DNA of 64,000 nucleotides from Sporosarcina sp. FSL K6-1522 (lineage in GTDB: Bacteria > Bacillota > Bacilli > Bacillales_A > Planococcaceae): contig NZ_CP152019.1 in assembly GCF_038622445.1 (NCBI RefSeq), positions 2,764,501 to 2,828,500 of the forward strand. Reading direction: 5' to 3'. This document shows, piece by piece, positions 1 to 8,991 of this stretch (its first letter is position 1; each line of letters begins with the position of its first letter). The notes beneath the pieces were generated by a model, which ran no database searches, was not told the DNA's origin, and was given only the letters and a program-made list of their open reading frames with translations. Position numbers and translations under genes: made by a program.

Positions 1-2
1 AC

Positions 3-281
3 TACCATTCGCTCGAAAAAGTGAAGGAAGCAGACCCGACGATGGAAACGGCTTATTTAATACGTAAGAAGGCTGTAGATTGGGAGCAACTTGATCGTTA
101 TGTCAGTGCGGACGGATTTCATTTTAGTCAAAAGTTTTTGAAAGAACCTTATATCGACAAACTTACTGCAGTCGGTAAAAGAATTCGCGTTTACGGTGTA
201 ACAGGAGAAGAGCCGATTATTGCAAATCCGCCAGCTTTTATAGATGGCTGGATTACTGATTATCCAAATCGATTTCACTAA
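3..281 (+). CDS. C-terminal fragment of a glycerophosphodiester phosphodiesterase-like protein (partial)
   Basis: The reading frame is open to the left window edge and ends with TAA at 279-281, so only about the last 92 residues are present. The closing segment, with a tyrosine-rich middle and an ending of the type GWITDYPNRF, resembles the end of GDPD-family enzymes, where an ITDYP or ITNYP stretch closes the last strand of the TIM barrel. The family hydrolyses glycerophosphodiesters to glycerol 3-phosphate and an alcohol. In Bacillus subtilis a GDPD gene (yqiK) also lies in the bkd neighbourhood. The catalytic residues lie upstream of the window, so activity cannot be judged. The family call is moderately sure. 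Confidence 0.6.
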   Translation, partial: YHSLEKVKEADPTMETAYLIRKKAVDWEQLDRYVSADGFHFSQKFLKEPYIDKLTAVGKRIRVYGVTGEEPIIANPPAFIDGWITDYPNRFH

Positions 282-303
282 ACAAAGCATATAATATTAC
301 ATG

Positions 304-337
304 AAAAAACTCAGACGATTTCGCGTCTGAGTTTTTT
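304..337. terminator. Bidirectional rho-independent terminator
   Basis: ACTCAGACG and CGTCTGAGT form a perfect 9-bp stem with a 6-nt loop, flanked by an A-run on the left and a T-run on the right. It sits between the convergent GDPD and DUF2627 genes and can serve both. Confidence 0.85.
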
Positions 338-566
338 ACTTAAATCGTCCTTGTACGCGTCCATTTTTGCGGTCTCGGCGTAAAAGAAAACCGGCGAAAA
401 ACCACAGACCTGCGGCGAATAGTAGGAATCCAACAAGAAATTGGAGCCAGATGAATGGAAACGGATTAAATAATATACCGAATATCGAATCCCGCATAAG
501 TTTAATCCCCCCGGCTGCACAAAGCCCCGGGATGAGTAGTACGATGAAAGCCGCTAGTCGCGCCAT
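336..566 (-). CDS. DUF2627 family small membrane protein (YqzF-like)
   Basis: This 76-residue protein has two hydrophobic segments (about residues 5-25 and 35-63) and a short basic tail rich in Arg and Lys, as expected of a two-pass membrane protein. Size, sequence character and position directly upstream of bkdR and divergent from it match YqzF of Bacillus subtilis (DUF2627). The function is unknown. The start ATG (cat at 564-566) is preceded by an AAGGAGTT ribosome binding site at 575-582. The gene ends inside the flank of the shared terminator. The family call is fairly sure. Confidence 0.75.
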   Translation of the reverse strand: MARLAAFIVLLIPGLCAAGGIKLMRDSIFGILFNPFPFIWLQFLVGFLLFAAGLWFFAGFLLRRDRKNGRVQGRFK

Positions 567-658
567 TTTTTCACAACTCCTTATCGAGCATATTCAATTA
601 TTTTGAATAGAATTTTGAATGCCCTTTACCGAATTCAATTTTACCTGCTCACGTTTTA

Positions 659-687
659 TTGTCAAGAAGACTGCAATCGTGTATGAT
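659..687 (+). promoter_or_regulatory. Sigma-A promoter of bkdR
   Basis: TTGTCA at 659-664 and TATGAT at 682-687 are separated by exactly 17 bp, a near-consensus vegetative promoter about 53 bp upstream of the bkdR start. No -24/-12 element is seen here. Confidence 0.7.
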
Positions 688-712
688 GATGTTGGGATTG
701 CAAAAGATTGCA
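672..712. promoter_or_regulatory. GATTGCA repeats over the bkdR promoter, candidate operator
   Basis: TGCAATC lies at 672-678 between the -35 and -10 boxes. Its inverse GATTGCA occurs at 696-702, near the expected transcription start, and again at 706-712. One inverted and one direct copy of a 7-mer over a promoter suggest a binding site, possibly for autoregulation by BkdR. No binding protein is identified by sequence. Confidence 0.35.
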
Positions 713-739
713 TGAAGCGAGAAGGGGGAATGAATATCC

Positions 740-2779
740 TTGCAAAACGTTTTAATTGTCGGAGCGGGGACAGGCGGGTCGATACTACTGGACCTTCTCC
801 TAAATCTTGAATTCATGAATGTGAAGGCAATCATTGATACTGATGAACAAGCACCAGGAATTGTTCAAGCAAAAAAACAACAAATCGCGCATGGGACAAC
901 GTGGCAGGATTATTTGACGGATGATATTCAAATCATTTTTGATGTGACGAACGACAAAACGTTATTTTCTGAGTTATTGAAGTCAAGACCGCCCCATACC
1001 GTTGTGATTCCAGGATCTGTGGCGAATCTACTCGTCAAGTTACTTGAGGACAACCATACATATATCAAACGGATTCAGGCGGAGATGCATAAACAGCGAA
1101 TGATCTTCGATTCAATCGACGAAGGAATGATTGGAATTGATGGAGATGGGAAAGTTAACTTCTTTAATGAAAGCGCTTCAAAAATGATAAATGTTCCAAT
1201 TAAACAAGCAATAGGCAGACCCGTTACGGAAGTAATCCCATCTACCGAGTTACCACGTGTGTGGGGGACGGGAGTCCCTGAATTGAATCGGGAGCTTGTA
1301 CTTGGCAACGGCTTGAAAATTGTCACTTCCCGCTATCCGCTCTTTGACAATCATCATCGTAAAGTAGGCGCTTTTGCAGTGTTCAAAGATATTACGGAAG
1401 TCGTTGCGTTGGCGGAAGAAATTACGGATCTCAACAGGGTGAAGACAATGCTTGAAGCGATTATCCATTCAAGCGATGACGCGATTTCAGTAGTTGACGA
1501 TCAAGGAAATGGTATACTCGTCAATCCGGCATATACACGTATTACAGGATTATCTGAAGAAGAAATCATTGGTAAACCGGCAACAGAAGATATCAATGAA
1601 GGCAAAAGTATTCATATGGAAGTGCTCAAGACGAAAAAACCTATCCGGGGTGTCAACATGCGGATTGGAGAAAATAATCGAGAGGTTCTTGTCAATGTTG
1701 CGCCGATTATCGTCGATCAGCAAGTAAAAGGTAGTGTCGGGGTTATCCATGATATTACTGAAATCCGTCACTTGATGAAAGAGCTCGATAAGGCAAGAAC
1801 GATTATTCGAAAACTTGAATCGACTTATACGTTCGATGATATTTTCGGAGGCTCGGAAGACATTGAAATCTCCATCGAACAAGCAAAACTGGCGGCTAAA
1901 TCGAACGTACCTGTCCTCTTGCGCGGCGAACCAGGAACGGGGAAGGAAGTATTTGCGCATGCGATTCATATCGGTAGCGAGGGACATTTGAACAAGTTTG
2001 TTCGTGTCAATTGCGCATCCCCTACAATCGAAGCAGAATTATTTGGCTGGGAACAGGATACATTTGGCAACGGCATGTCAGAAAACAATCGAGGGCTTTT
2101 CGAAGAAGCGGAAAATGGTACCTTGTTTCTCGATGAAGTGTCAGAGTTGTCAGTAGATGCACAGAAACGGTTGCTAGCTTATCTCAAGCATGGAACCATT
2201 TACAGAAATGGTGGTTCGGATCCCATTCGTCTACGTGTTCGAATTATCACGGCTACATCGGAAAATTTGGAAAAGGTCATGCATGAAGGTAGGTTCAACG
2301 AAGAGTTGTACTATGCATTAAACCGTTTAGCGATTCAAATCGCACCTCTTCGTTCTCGAAAAAACGATATTCCAGCAATCGTTGGGCACTTGCTTATCAA
2401 GTTAAATCAAGAGTTCGGCATGCATGTTGAAAAAATTACAGAGCAGGCGTTGGAACGGTTACAACAATATGATTGGCCAGGAAATGTGCGTGAACTTGAA
2501 AACGTGCTCAGTCGTGCAATGATTTACATGGCAACGGGCGAAGCGATTCTTGGTTTAGAAGATGTGGTTAAATCTTTGTCGTCTAGGGAAAGTACAGAAG
2601 AAGGGCAGCAAATGCTACCGGAGAAAAGTACGCTCGCTTCAATCATGGACAACTACGAAAAAACGATTTTGGAAACGGCATTGCGAGAAAATGACAGCAA
2701 CAAATCATTGACGGCCAATCGACTTGGCATATCGCTACGCTCACTCTATTACAAACTAGAGAAGTTTAATCTTATTTGA
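740..2779 (+). CDS. bkdR: BkdR-type AAA+ transcriptional regulator of branched-chain amino acid catabolism, GAFTGA motif lost
   Basis: This 679-residue regulator is followed immediately by the leucine dehydrogenase and bkd genes, the position of bkdR. The N-terminus carries a Rossmann-like GAGTGG loop at residues 8-13. Two PAS domains follow (about 115-225 and 235-345), then an AAA+ domain with Walker A GEPGTGKE at 396-403 and Walker B LFLDE near 462-466, and a Fis-type helix-turn-helix at the C-terminus. The segment that should read GAFTGA and contacts sigma-54 is replaced around residues 439-446 by QDTFGNGM. In the family, loss of this motif goes with loss of sigma-54 activation, as in TyrR. 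The TTG start has an AAGGGGG site 10 nt upstream; the ATG at 730 is out of frame. Ligand binding by the PAS or Rossmann domain is inference. Confidence 0.85.
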   Translation: MQNVLIVGAGTGGSILLDLLLNLEFMNVKAIIDTDEQAPGIVQAKKQQIAHGTTWQDYLTDDIQIIFDVTNDKTLFSELLKSRPPHTVVIPGSVANLLVKLLEDNHTYIKRIQAEMHKQRMIFDSIDEGMIGIDGDGKVNFFNESASKMINVPIKQAIGRPVTEVIPSTELPRVWGTGVPELNRELVLGNGLKIVTSRYPLFDNHHRKVGAFAVFKDITEVVALAEEITDLNRVKTMLEAIIHSSDDAISVVDDQGNGILVNPAYTRITGLSEEEIIGKPATEDINEGKSIHMEVLKTKKPIRGVNMRIGENNREVLVNVAPIIVDQQVKGSVGVIHDITEIRHLMKELDKARTIIRKLESTYTFDDIFGGSEDIEISIEQAKLAAKSNVPVLLRGEPGTGKEVFAHAIHIGSEGHLNKFVRVNCASPTIEAELFGWEQDTFGNGMSENNRGLFEEAENGTLFLDEVSELSVDAQKRLLAYLKHGTIYRNGGSDPIRLRVRIITATSENLEKVMHEGRFNEELYYALNRLAIQIAPLRSRKNDIPAIVGHLLIKLNQEFGMHVEKITEQALERLQQYDWPGNVRELENVLSRAMIYMATGEAILGLEDVVKSLSSRESTEEGQQMLPEKSTLASIMDNYEKTILETALRENDSNKSLTANRLGISLRSLYYKLEKFNLI

Positions 2780-2840
2780 TCATTTATGCGTATTTGTTAG
2801 ACTAAAACAATTATAAGAGACCTTAAGGAGGAAGTTAACA

Positions 2841-3935
2841 ATGAAAATTTTCAACTATATGGAGAATCACGATTATGAGCAGCTCGTTATTTGTCAGGAC
2901 AAAACATCAGGTTTGAAGGCAATTATTGCGATTCATGACACAACACTTGGGCCAGCGCTCGGCGGTACACGTATGTGGACGTATGCAAGTGAAGAAGAAG
3001 CAATCGAAGATGCACTTCGCCTTGCACGTGGAATGACGTACAAGAATGCAGCAGCAGGCTTGAATCTTGGCGGTGGAAAAACGGTTATTATCGGCAATCC
3101 AAAAACGGATAAAAATGATGAAATGTTCCGTGCTTTCGGTCGTTTTATCGAAGGGTTGAACGGACGTTATATTACGGCAGAAGACGTGGGGACGACAGAA
3201 GCGGATATGGATCTAATTAACCTTGAAACAGATTATGTCACAGGCACTTCTGCTGGATCAGGTTCTTCTGGTAATCCTTCACCAGTGACGGCTTATGGTA
3301 TTTATCAAGGAATGAAGGCAGCTGCAAAAGAAGCGTTTGGCAGTGACTCCTTAGCAGGCAAAAAAATAGCGGTGCAAGGTGTTGGACATGTTGCTTATGC
3401 ACTGTGTGAATATTTGCATGAAGAAGGCGCGAAGCTGATTGTGACGGATATTAACGAAGAAGCTGTTCAACGTGCAGTAGATACATTTGGTGCGACGGCA
3501 GTGGGTATCAATGATATTTATTCACAGGAAGCAGACATTTTTGCACCGTGTGCACTAGGTGCAATCATTAATGACGAAACGATTCCACAATTTAAAGTAA
3601 AAGTGATTGCAGGTTCTGCCAATAACCAATTAAAAGATACGATTCATGGTGACAAAATCCATGAAATGGGTATTGTCTATGTACCAGATTACGTTATCAA
3701 TGCGGGCGGCGTAATCAACGTTGCGGACGAGCTTGCTGGCTATAATCGTGAACGTGCATTGAAACGCGTTGCAGGTATTTACGATACAGTAGAGAAAATA
3801 TTTGCGATTTCTAAACGTGATAGCATTCCAACGTATGTTGCGGCGGATCGCCTGGCAGAAGAACGTATTGCTCGCGTAGCAAAATCACGTAGCCAATTTT
3901 TACAAAATGAAAAAAGCGTACTAACTGGACGTTGA
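2841..3935 (+). CDS. bcd: Leucine dehydrogenase
   Basis: The enzyme reversibly oxidises Leu, Ile and Val to their 2-oxo acids with NAD+, supplying the BCKDH complex encoded next. The 364-residue length is standard. The substrate-binding [10 protein letters not shown] segment (near residues 38-47), the Lys of ARGMTYKNA, the catalytic Lys of LGGGKTVI, and the NAD-binding GVGHVAYAL loop near residue 180 are all visible. An AAGGAGG site lies 9 nt before the ATG. It is the first structural gene after bkdR, and no sigma-54 element is seen in the 61-bp gap. Valine or phenylalanine dehydrogenase is a less likely alternative. Confidence 0.92.
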   Translation: MKIFNYMENHDYEQLVICQDKTSGLKAIIAIHDTTLGPALGGTRMWTYASEEEAIEDALRLARGMTYKNAAAGLNLGGGKTVIIGNPKTDKNDEMFRAFGRFIEGLNGRYITAEDVGTTEADMDLINLETDYVTGTSAGSGSSGNPSPVTAYGIYQGMKAAAKEAFGSDSLAGKKIAVQGVGHVAYALCEYLHEEGAKLIVTDINEEAVQRAVDTFGATAVGINDIYSQEADIFAPCALGAIINDETIPQFKVKVIAGSANNQLKDTIHGDKIHEMGIVYVPDYVINAGGVINVADELAGYNRERALKRVAGIYDTVEKIFAISKRDSIPTYVAADRLAEERIARVAKSRSQFLQNEKSVLTGR

Positions 3936-3982
3936 TCGATTGAACAGCAGGAATCGATTGCTAGATTGACGAATAACCTTGA

Positions 3983-4021
3983 GAGGTGAACGTGTTTAGC
4001 TCGTACAAAAACGTTCACCTC
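3983..4021. other. Intra-operon hairpin between bcd and lpdV
   Basis: GAGGTGAACGT (3983-3993) and ACGTTCACCTC (4011-4021) form a perfect 11-bp stem with a 17-nt loop. No T-run follows, so it is not a classical terminator. It could be an RNA processing or stabilising element, or an attenuating structure, in the 154-nt spacer where ptb or buk would lie in B. subtilis. Confidence 0.5.
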
Positions 4022-4089
4022 ACATGCAGATGCTTATCAGTAAAAAAATGCACCTGCCTTGGCGGGTCGTTGTGAAGGGGGCCATTTAG

Positions 4090-5517
4090 ATGGCACGGGA
4101 ATATGATGTAGTAATTTTAGGTGGCGGAACAGGCGGTTATGTTGCAGCTATCCGCGCGGCTCAATTAGGACTGAAAACGGCACTCGTCGAAAAGGGACAT
4201 CTAGGCGGCACTTGTCTACATAAAGGTTGTATTCCGAGTAAAGCATTGCTGAAAAGTGCTGAAGTATTCGATACAGCGAAAAACAAGGCGGCACAATTTG
4301 GTGTCGACACAAAAGAAGTCACATTGGACTTTAGCCGTGTGCAAGCACGTAAAGAAGCTATCGTAAAACAATTGCATGGCGGCGTGACTGCACTTATGAA
4401 AAAAGGGAAAATTGATGTGTTTGAAGGACTTGGCAGAATGCTTGGCCCTTCTATTTTCTCGCCGATGCCAGGGACAATATCTGTGGAGATGAATAACGGC
4501 GATGAAAATGAAATGCTCATTTTAAAAAATCTTATTATTGCTACAGGCTCTAGGCCACGGACATTGCCTGGACTAGAAATAGATGAGCAGCAAGTGCTAT
4601 CTTCTGATGGCGCGCTCGCGATGGAGACATTGCCACAATCGATGATTATTGTTGGTGGCGGCGTTATCGGGATTGAGTGGGCATCCATGCTAAATGATTT
4701 TGGCGTTGATGTCACAGTTCTGGAATATGCAGAGCAAATCATTCCGACTGAAGACGAAGATATTTCGAAGGAAATGAAAAAGCTTTTGACGAAAAAAGGC
4801 GTTACGTTTGCGACAAGCGCAAAGGTGCTTCCGGAAACACTTGTCAAAAACGGTGATTCTGTTACGATTTCTGCTGAAATTAACGGCGAAATGAAGGTGT
4901 TTACAGCCGACAAACTACTTGTATCTGTTGGTCGTCAAGCGAATATTGAAGGGATAGGTCTCGACAATACAGACATTGAAATTGAAAATGGTGTAATTAA
5001 GACACGACCGACATTCCAAACAAAAGAGCATCATATTTATGCAATTGGTGATGTGATTGGAGGTTTACAACTAGCACATGTCGCTTCTCATGAAGGGATT
5101 GCGGCGGTTGAGCATATTGCGAATATGAAAAATGAGCCCATTGATTATACAAAAATTTCACGTTGTATTTATTCAAGCCCTGAAGCATCAAGCGTTGGAC
5201 TGACAGAGCAGCAGGCAAAAGCGCAAGGCTTTCATGTTAAGATTGGGAAATTCCCATTCATGGCAATTGGTAAGGCGCTCGTCAATGGCAATTCAGATGG
5301 CTTTGTGAAAATTGTTGCGGATAAGTACACCGATGATATTTTAGGTGTTCATATGATTGGCGCCCATGTCACTGATTTGATTTCAGAAGCGGGACTTGCA
5401 ATGGTACTCGATGCGACACCTTGGGAAGTCGCAAGTACAATTCACCCGCATCCATCACTTTCTGAAGTAATGGGCGAAGCGGCACTTGCGGTGGATGGTC
5501 AAGCAATCCATATGTAA
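4090..5517 (+). CDS. lpdV: Dihydrolipoyl dehydrogenase (E3) of the branched-chain oxo acid dehydrogenase complex
   Basis: This FAD flavoprotein reoxidises the dihydrolipoyl arm of the BkdB core and passes electrons to NAD+. The 475 residues include the FAD-binding GGGTGGY loop near residue 11, the redox disulfide in GTCLHKGC (about residues 40-47), a second GGGVIGIEW nucleotide loop near 185, and the C-terminal active-site HPHPSLSE of the partner subunit. The start follows an AAGGGGG site by 8 nt. It precedes bkdAA by 16 nt, as in the B. subtilis bkd operon. A second E3 (acoL) is present at 34.9 kb, so each complex has a dedicated E3. Confidence 0.93.
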   Translation: MAREYDVVILGGGTGGYVAAIRAAQLGLKTALVEKGHLGGTCLHKGCIPSKALLKSAEVFDTAKNKAAQFGVDTKEVTLDFSRVQARKEAIVKQLHGGVTALMKKGKIDVFEGLGRMLGPSIFSPMPGTISVEMNNGDENEMLILKNLIIATGSRPRTLPGLEIDEQQVLSSDGALAMETLPQSMIIVGGGVIGIEWASMLNDFGVDVTVLEYAEQIIPTEDEDISKEMKKLLTKKGVTFATSAKVLPETLVKNGDSVTISAEINGEMKVFTADKLLVSVGRQANIEGIGLDNTDIEIENGVIKTRPTFQTKEHHIYAIGDVIGGLQLAHVASHEGIAAVEHIANMKNEPIDYTKISRCIYSSPEASSVGLTEQQAKAQGFHVKIGKFPFMAIGKALVNGNSDGFVKIVADKYTDDILGVHMIGAHVTDLISEAGLAMVLDATPWEVASTIHPHPSLSEVMGEAALAVDGQAIHM

Positions 5518-5533
5518 AAGGGGGAACTATGAA

Positions 5534-6541
5534 ATGGTGAAAACACGTCATGAAGAACTCGGTTTGACAAATGAAGACGTATTGCAAATTTTTGAAACGA
5601 TGCTCATGGCTCGTCGAATTGATGAGCGTATGTGGCTATTAAACCGTGCAGGGAAAATTCCGTTTGTAATTTCTTGTCAAGGACAAGAGGCGGCACAAGC
5701 GGGTGCAGCTTATGCGCTTGATAAGGATAAAGACTGGATTGCACCGTATTATCGAGATATGGGCGTTGTGCTACATTTCGGCATGACACCAAAGGATTTG
5801 ATGTTGTCGGCGTTTGCAAAAGCAGAAGATCCAAACTCGGGCGGGCGTCAAATGCCAGGTCACTTTGGACAACGTAAAAACCGCATTTTGACAGGGTCCT
5901 CGCCTGTAACGACACAATTGCCTCACGCGGTTGGCGTCGCACTAGCAGCGAAGATGAAGCAGGAAGATTTCATCACATTCGTCACGCTTGGTGAGGGATC
6001 TTCTAACCAAGGAGATTTCCATGAAGGTATGAACTTTGCAGGCGTTCATAAATTGCCGACAGTCATTATGGTTGAGAACAATAAATATGCGATTTCTGTA
6101 CCGATTGAGAAGCAACTCGCTTGTGAAAATGTATCTGATCGCGCCATTGGTTATGGTATGCCAGGTGTGACGGTAGATGGAACAGATCCACTTGAGGTGT
6201 ATCGAGTCGTCAAGGAAGCGACAGATCGTGCACGTCGTGGAGAAGGACCAAGTCTTGTCGAAACGATTTGTTATCGCCTCACAGCGCATTCGTCTGACGA
6301 TGATCAGCGCTTATACCGTGATGCGGAAGAGCTTGAAAATGAAAAGAAATTGGATCCAATTCCACAGTTTGCGACGTATTTGAAAGATCTGGGCATACTC
6401 ACGGACGAGTTGGAAAGTGCAATGGAAGAGCGTGTTATGAATGAAGTGAACGAAGCGACGGATTACGCGGAAAACGCGCCGTACGCTGAACCAGAATCTG
6501 CATTACTTCACGTCTACGCTGAAGATGGGGGGAACGACTAA
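5534..6541 (+). CDS. bkdAA: Branched-chain 2-oxoacid dehydrogenase E1 alpha subunit
   Basis: The alpha subunit of the thiamine diphosphate-dependent E1 decarboxylates branched-chain 2-oxo acids. The ATG at 5534 was chosen because it follows AAGGGGG by 9 nt and gives a 335-residue protein whose opening (HEELGL, then MLMARRIDERMW) matches BkdAA; a longer frame from 5486 overlaps lpdV and is unlikely. The TPP/Mg motif is GEGSSNQGDFHEG ending with ENNKYA. The phosphorylation-loop-like RLTAHSSDDD is present near the C-terminal third. Its stop overlaps the bkdAB start by one base, indicating translational coupling of the two E1 subunits. Confidence 0.94.
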   Translation: MVKTRHEELGLTNEDVLQIFETMLMARRIDERMWLLNRAGKIPFVISCQGQEAAQAGAAYALDKDKDWIAPYYRDMGVVLHFGMTPKDLMLSAFAKAEDPNSGGRQMPGHFGQRKNRILTGSSPVTTQLPHAVGVALAAKMKQEDFITFVTLGEGSSNQGDFHEGMNFAGVHKLPTVIMVENNKYAISVPIEKQLACENVSDRAIGYGMPGVTVDGTDPLEVYRVVKEATDRARRGEGPSLVETICYRLTAHSSDDDQRLYRDAEELENEKKLDPIPQFATYLKDLGILTDELESAMEERVMNEVNEATDYAENAPYAEPESALLHVYAEDGGND

Positions 6542-7524
6542 TGGCTGTTATGTCTTTTATCGATTCAATTACATTGGCAATGAAAGAAGAGATGGAACGA
6601 GATGATCGCGTGTTCGTTCTTGGTGAAGACGTCGGACGAAAAGGTGGCGTCTTTAAGGCGACAACGGGCTTATACGACCAATTTGGAGAATACCGTGCGC
6701 TGGATACACCTCTTGCAGAATCTGCTATTGCGGGTGTGGGTATTGGAGCAGCGATGTATGGCTTACGTCCGATTGCAGAAATGCAATTTGCAGACTTTAT
6801 CATGCCGGCAGTGAACCAAATTGTGTCGGAAGCAGCTAAAATTCGTTATCGTTCGAATAATGATTGGACATGCCCGATTGTCATTCGTGCACCTTTTGGC
6901 GGCGGCGTCCACGGTGCGCTTTACCACTCGCAATCGGTCGAAGCGATGTTCGCTAGTACACCAGGTTTAAAAGTAGTCATTCCATCGACACCTTATGATG
7001 CAAAAGGCCTTTTAAAAGCTGCCATTCGCGATGAAGATCCCGTGCTATTCTTTGAGCATAAACGTGCCTATCGTTTGATTAAAGGGGAAGTGCCAACGGA
7101 TGATTACGTATTGCCAATCGGCAAGGCGGACGTTAAGCGTGAAGGTGATGACCTAACGATTATCACATACGGCTTATGCGTGCACTTTGCTTTGCAAGCG
7201 GCAGAACGTCTTGCAGAGGATGGTATTTCAGCGCATATCTTGGATTTGCGTACGGTGTACCCACTTGACAAAGAAGCCATTATCGAAGCGGCATCGAAAA
7301 CAGGGAAAGTTCTCCTTGTAACGGAAGATAATTTAGAAGGTAGCATTATGAGCGAAGTGGCAGCCATTATCGCAGAGAATTGCTTGTTTGAACTGGATGC
7401 GCCAATCAAACGTCTAGCGGGTCCGGATGTACCGGCAATGCCATACGCGCCAACGATGGAAAAATTCTTTATGGTGAATCCAGATAAAGTTGAAAAGGCT
7501 GCGCGTGAACTCGCTGAATTCTAA
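6541..7524 (+). CDS. bkdAB: Branched-chain 2-oxoacid dehydrogenase E1 beta subunit
   Basis: The 327-residue beta subunit forms the alpha2beta2 E1 heterotetramer. It shows the family opening (a short helix and VFVLGEDVG), the RPIAEMQFADF segment, the cation-site region APFGGGVHG, the HSQS motif that contacts the alpha subunit, and a C-terminal transketolase-type domain with LDLRTVYPLD. The ATG overlaps the bkdAA stop (TAATG) and the ribosome binding site GGGG lies inside the bkdAA end. The bkdB start follows after 26 nt. Confidence 0.94.
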   Translation: MAVMSFIDSITLAMKEEMERDDRVFVLGEDVGRKGGVFKATTGLYDQFGEYRALDTPLAESAIAGVGIGAAMYGLRPIAEMQFADFIMPAVNQIVSEAAKIRYRSNNDWTCPIVIRAPFGGGVHGALYHSQSVEAMFASTPGLKVVIPSTPYDAKGLLKAAIRDEDPVLFFEHKRAYRLIKGEVPTDDYVLPIGKADVKREGDDLTIITYGLCVHFALQAAERLAEDGISAHILDLRTVYPLDKEAIIEAASKTGKVLLVTEDNLEGSIMSEVAAIIAENCLFELDAPIKRLAGPDVPAMPYAPTMEKFFMVNPDKVEKAARELAEF

Positions 7525-7550
7525 TTTGATTGAGGACGGAGGTAAATCTA

Positions 7551-8879
7551 TTGGCAATCGAAAATATTTTAATGCCACAACTTGGAGAAAGTGTTACAGA
7601 AGGCACGATTGAGAAGTGGCTTGTAAAACCAGGCGATACCATTAGTAAATATGAACCCCTTGCGGAAGTGAATACGGACAAAGTAACAGCAGAAGTCCCT
7701 TCTTCTTTCACGGGGACCATAAAGGAATTGATTGCACAAGAAGGAGAAACGCTTGCAGTTGGAGCGATTGTCTGCACGATTGAAATTGAAGGCGCAGCAA
7801 GCAGTGAGCCTGTAGCTTCAGCAACGATTGCTACACCAGATGTATCGGCTGTTGAATCGCCGAAAGCAGTAGCGGCTCCTGTGAAACGTGAAAAAGGGAA
7901 AGCGGCGGGACGTTATTCACCTGCAGTGCTTCGTTTGGCACAAGATAACGCGATTGATTTGACACTTGTCGAAGGGTCAGGTAAAGAAGGACGGATTACG
8001 CGTAAAGACTTGTTAGCGATTATCGAAAGTGGTAATATCCCGACCGCTTCAGCAGCCTCGGTGGCGGAAACGATAACACCAGTAGCCCCGGCACAGCAGG
8101 TTTCTGCGCCGGTAACGCCAGTACAGGCTGTTGCTACGCCGAAGGCAGCTGAGCCCGTCCATGTGGCTAGCACAGCAGGCGATATTGAAATTCCAGTGAC
8201 GGGTGTGCGTCGTGCAATTGCCAATAATATGTTACGCTCCAAGCATGAAGCGCCACATGCTTGGATGATGATTGAAGTCGATGTCACAAATCTTGTACAG
8301 TACCGTGATTCATTGAAAAATGATTTTAAACAAAAAGAAGGCTTCAACTTAACTTATTTTGCGTTTTTCGTAAAAGCTGTAGCACAAGCATTGAAAGAAT
8401 TCCCGATGATGAATTCCATGTGGGCTGGCGATAAAATTATCTTGAAAAAAGATATTAATATTTCAATCGCTGTGGCATCTGATGACGCACTCTTCGTTCC
8501 TGTCATCAATCATGCCGACGAAAAAACGATTAAAGGCATTGGCCGTGAAATACAAGAGCTTGCAGGCAAAGTCCGTTCAGGTAATTTGAAATCAGCTGAA
8601 ATGCAAGGTGGTACGTTCACGGTGAACAATACGGGGTCATTCGGCTCTGTACAGTCAATGGGTATCATTAATTACCCACAAGCTGCGATACTACAGGTGG
8701 AATCAATTGTGAAACGCCCAGTTATTATGGAGGGCGGCATGATTGCCGCGCGTGATATGGTGAATTTATGTTTATCGCTCGACCATCGTGTGCTTGATGG
8801 GTTAGTTTGTGGTCAATTCCTGGCTCGTGTGAAAGCGATACTCGAAAATATTACTTCAGAAAACACGTCTGTATATTAA
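7551..8879 (+). CDS. bkdB: Branched-chain 2-oxoacid dehydrogenase E2 (dihydrolipoyl acyltransferase)
   Basis: The E2 core transfers the acyl group from E1 to CoA. The TTG at 7551 is preferred because GGAGGT lies 7 nt upstream and the product then begins MAIENILMPQLGE, the usual start of the lipoyl domain. In the 442 residues one sees a lipoyl domain with its lysine in NTDKVTAE (near residue 43), an Ala/Pro/Val-rich linker, a peripheral subunit-binding domain (YSPAVLRLA, near 125) and a catalytic domain ending in DHRVLDG, with a TSVY C-terminus as in B. subtilis BkdB. A terminator follows. Confidence 0.94.
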   Translation: MAIENILMPQLGESVTEGTIEKWLVKPGDTISKYEPLAEVNTDKVTAEVPSSFTGTIKELIAQEGETLAVGAIVCTIEIEGAASSEPVASATIATPDVSAVESPKAVAAPVKREKGKAAGRYSPAVLRLAQDNAIDLTLVEGSGKEGRITRKDLLAIIESGNIPTASAASVAETITPVAPAQQVSAPVTPVQAVATPKAAEPVHVASTAGDIEIPVTGVRRAIANNMLRSKHEAPHAWMMIEVDVTNLVQYRDSLKNDFKQKEGFNLTYFAFFVKAVAQALKEFPMMNSMWAGDKIILKKDINISIAVASDDALFVPVINHADEKTIKGIGREIQELAGKVRSGNLKSAEMQGGTFTVNNTGSFGSVQSMGIINYPQAAILQVESIVKRPVIMEGGMIAARDMVNLCLSLDHRVLDGLVCGQFLARVKAILENITSENTSVY

Positions 8880-8891
8880 GTAAAACAGCCG

Positions 8892-8927
8892 ATCTCGACC
8901 TCTTTATAACGGGGTCGAGATTATTTT
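8892..8927 (+). terminator. Terminator of the bkd operon
   Basis: ATCTCGACC and GGTCGAGAT form a 9-bp stem followed by TATTTT. The T-tract is short, so some read-through into mutA is possible. Confidence 0.65.
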
Positions 8928-8991
8928 AGTCTTCCATCAATTGGCTTACTCAGGTAAACTATAAAGTAGATTGAATATTTAGGGAGGGGAA

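Noticed and set aside
693..712. TTGGGATTGCAAAAGATTGCA upstream of bkdR as a sigma-54 site
   Set aside because: The GG to GC distance is 13 bp rather than 10, and a good sigma-A promoter overlaps it.
4059..4074. TTGGC followed by TTGT before lpdV as a -24/-12 promoter
   Set aside because: GG is not followed by GC after 10 bp, so the invariant spacing fails.
3936..4089. Remnant of ptb or buk between bcd and lpdV
   Set aside because: The gap is 154 nt, with stops in all frames and no recognisable kinase or transferase segment.
4161..4913. 250-codon open frame antisense to lpdV
   Set aside because: It lies wholly inside a strongly conserved gene, has a low-complexity Ser/Phe/Ile-rich product and no ribosome binding site of note.
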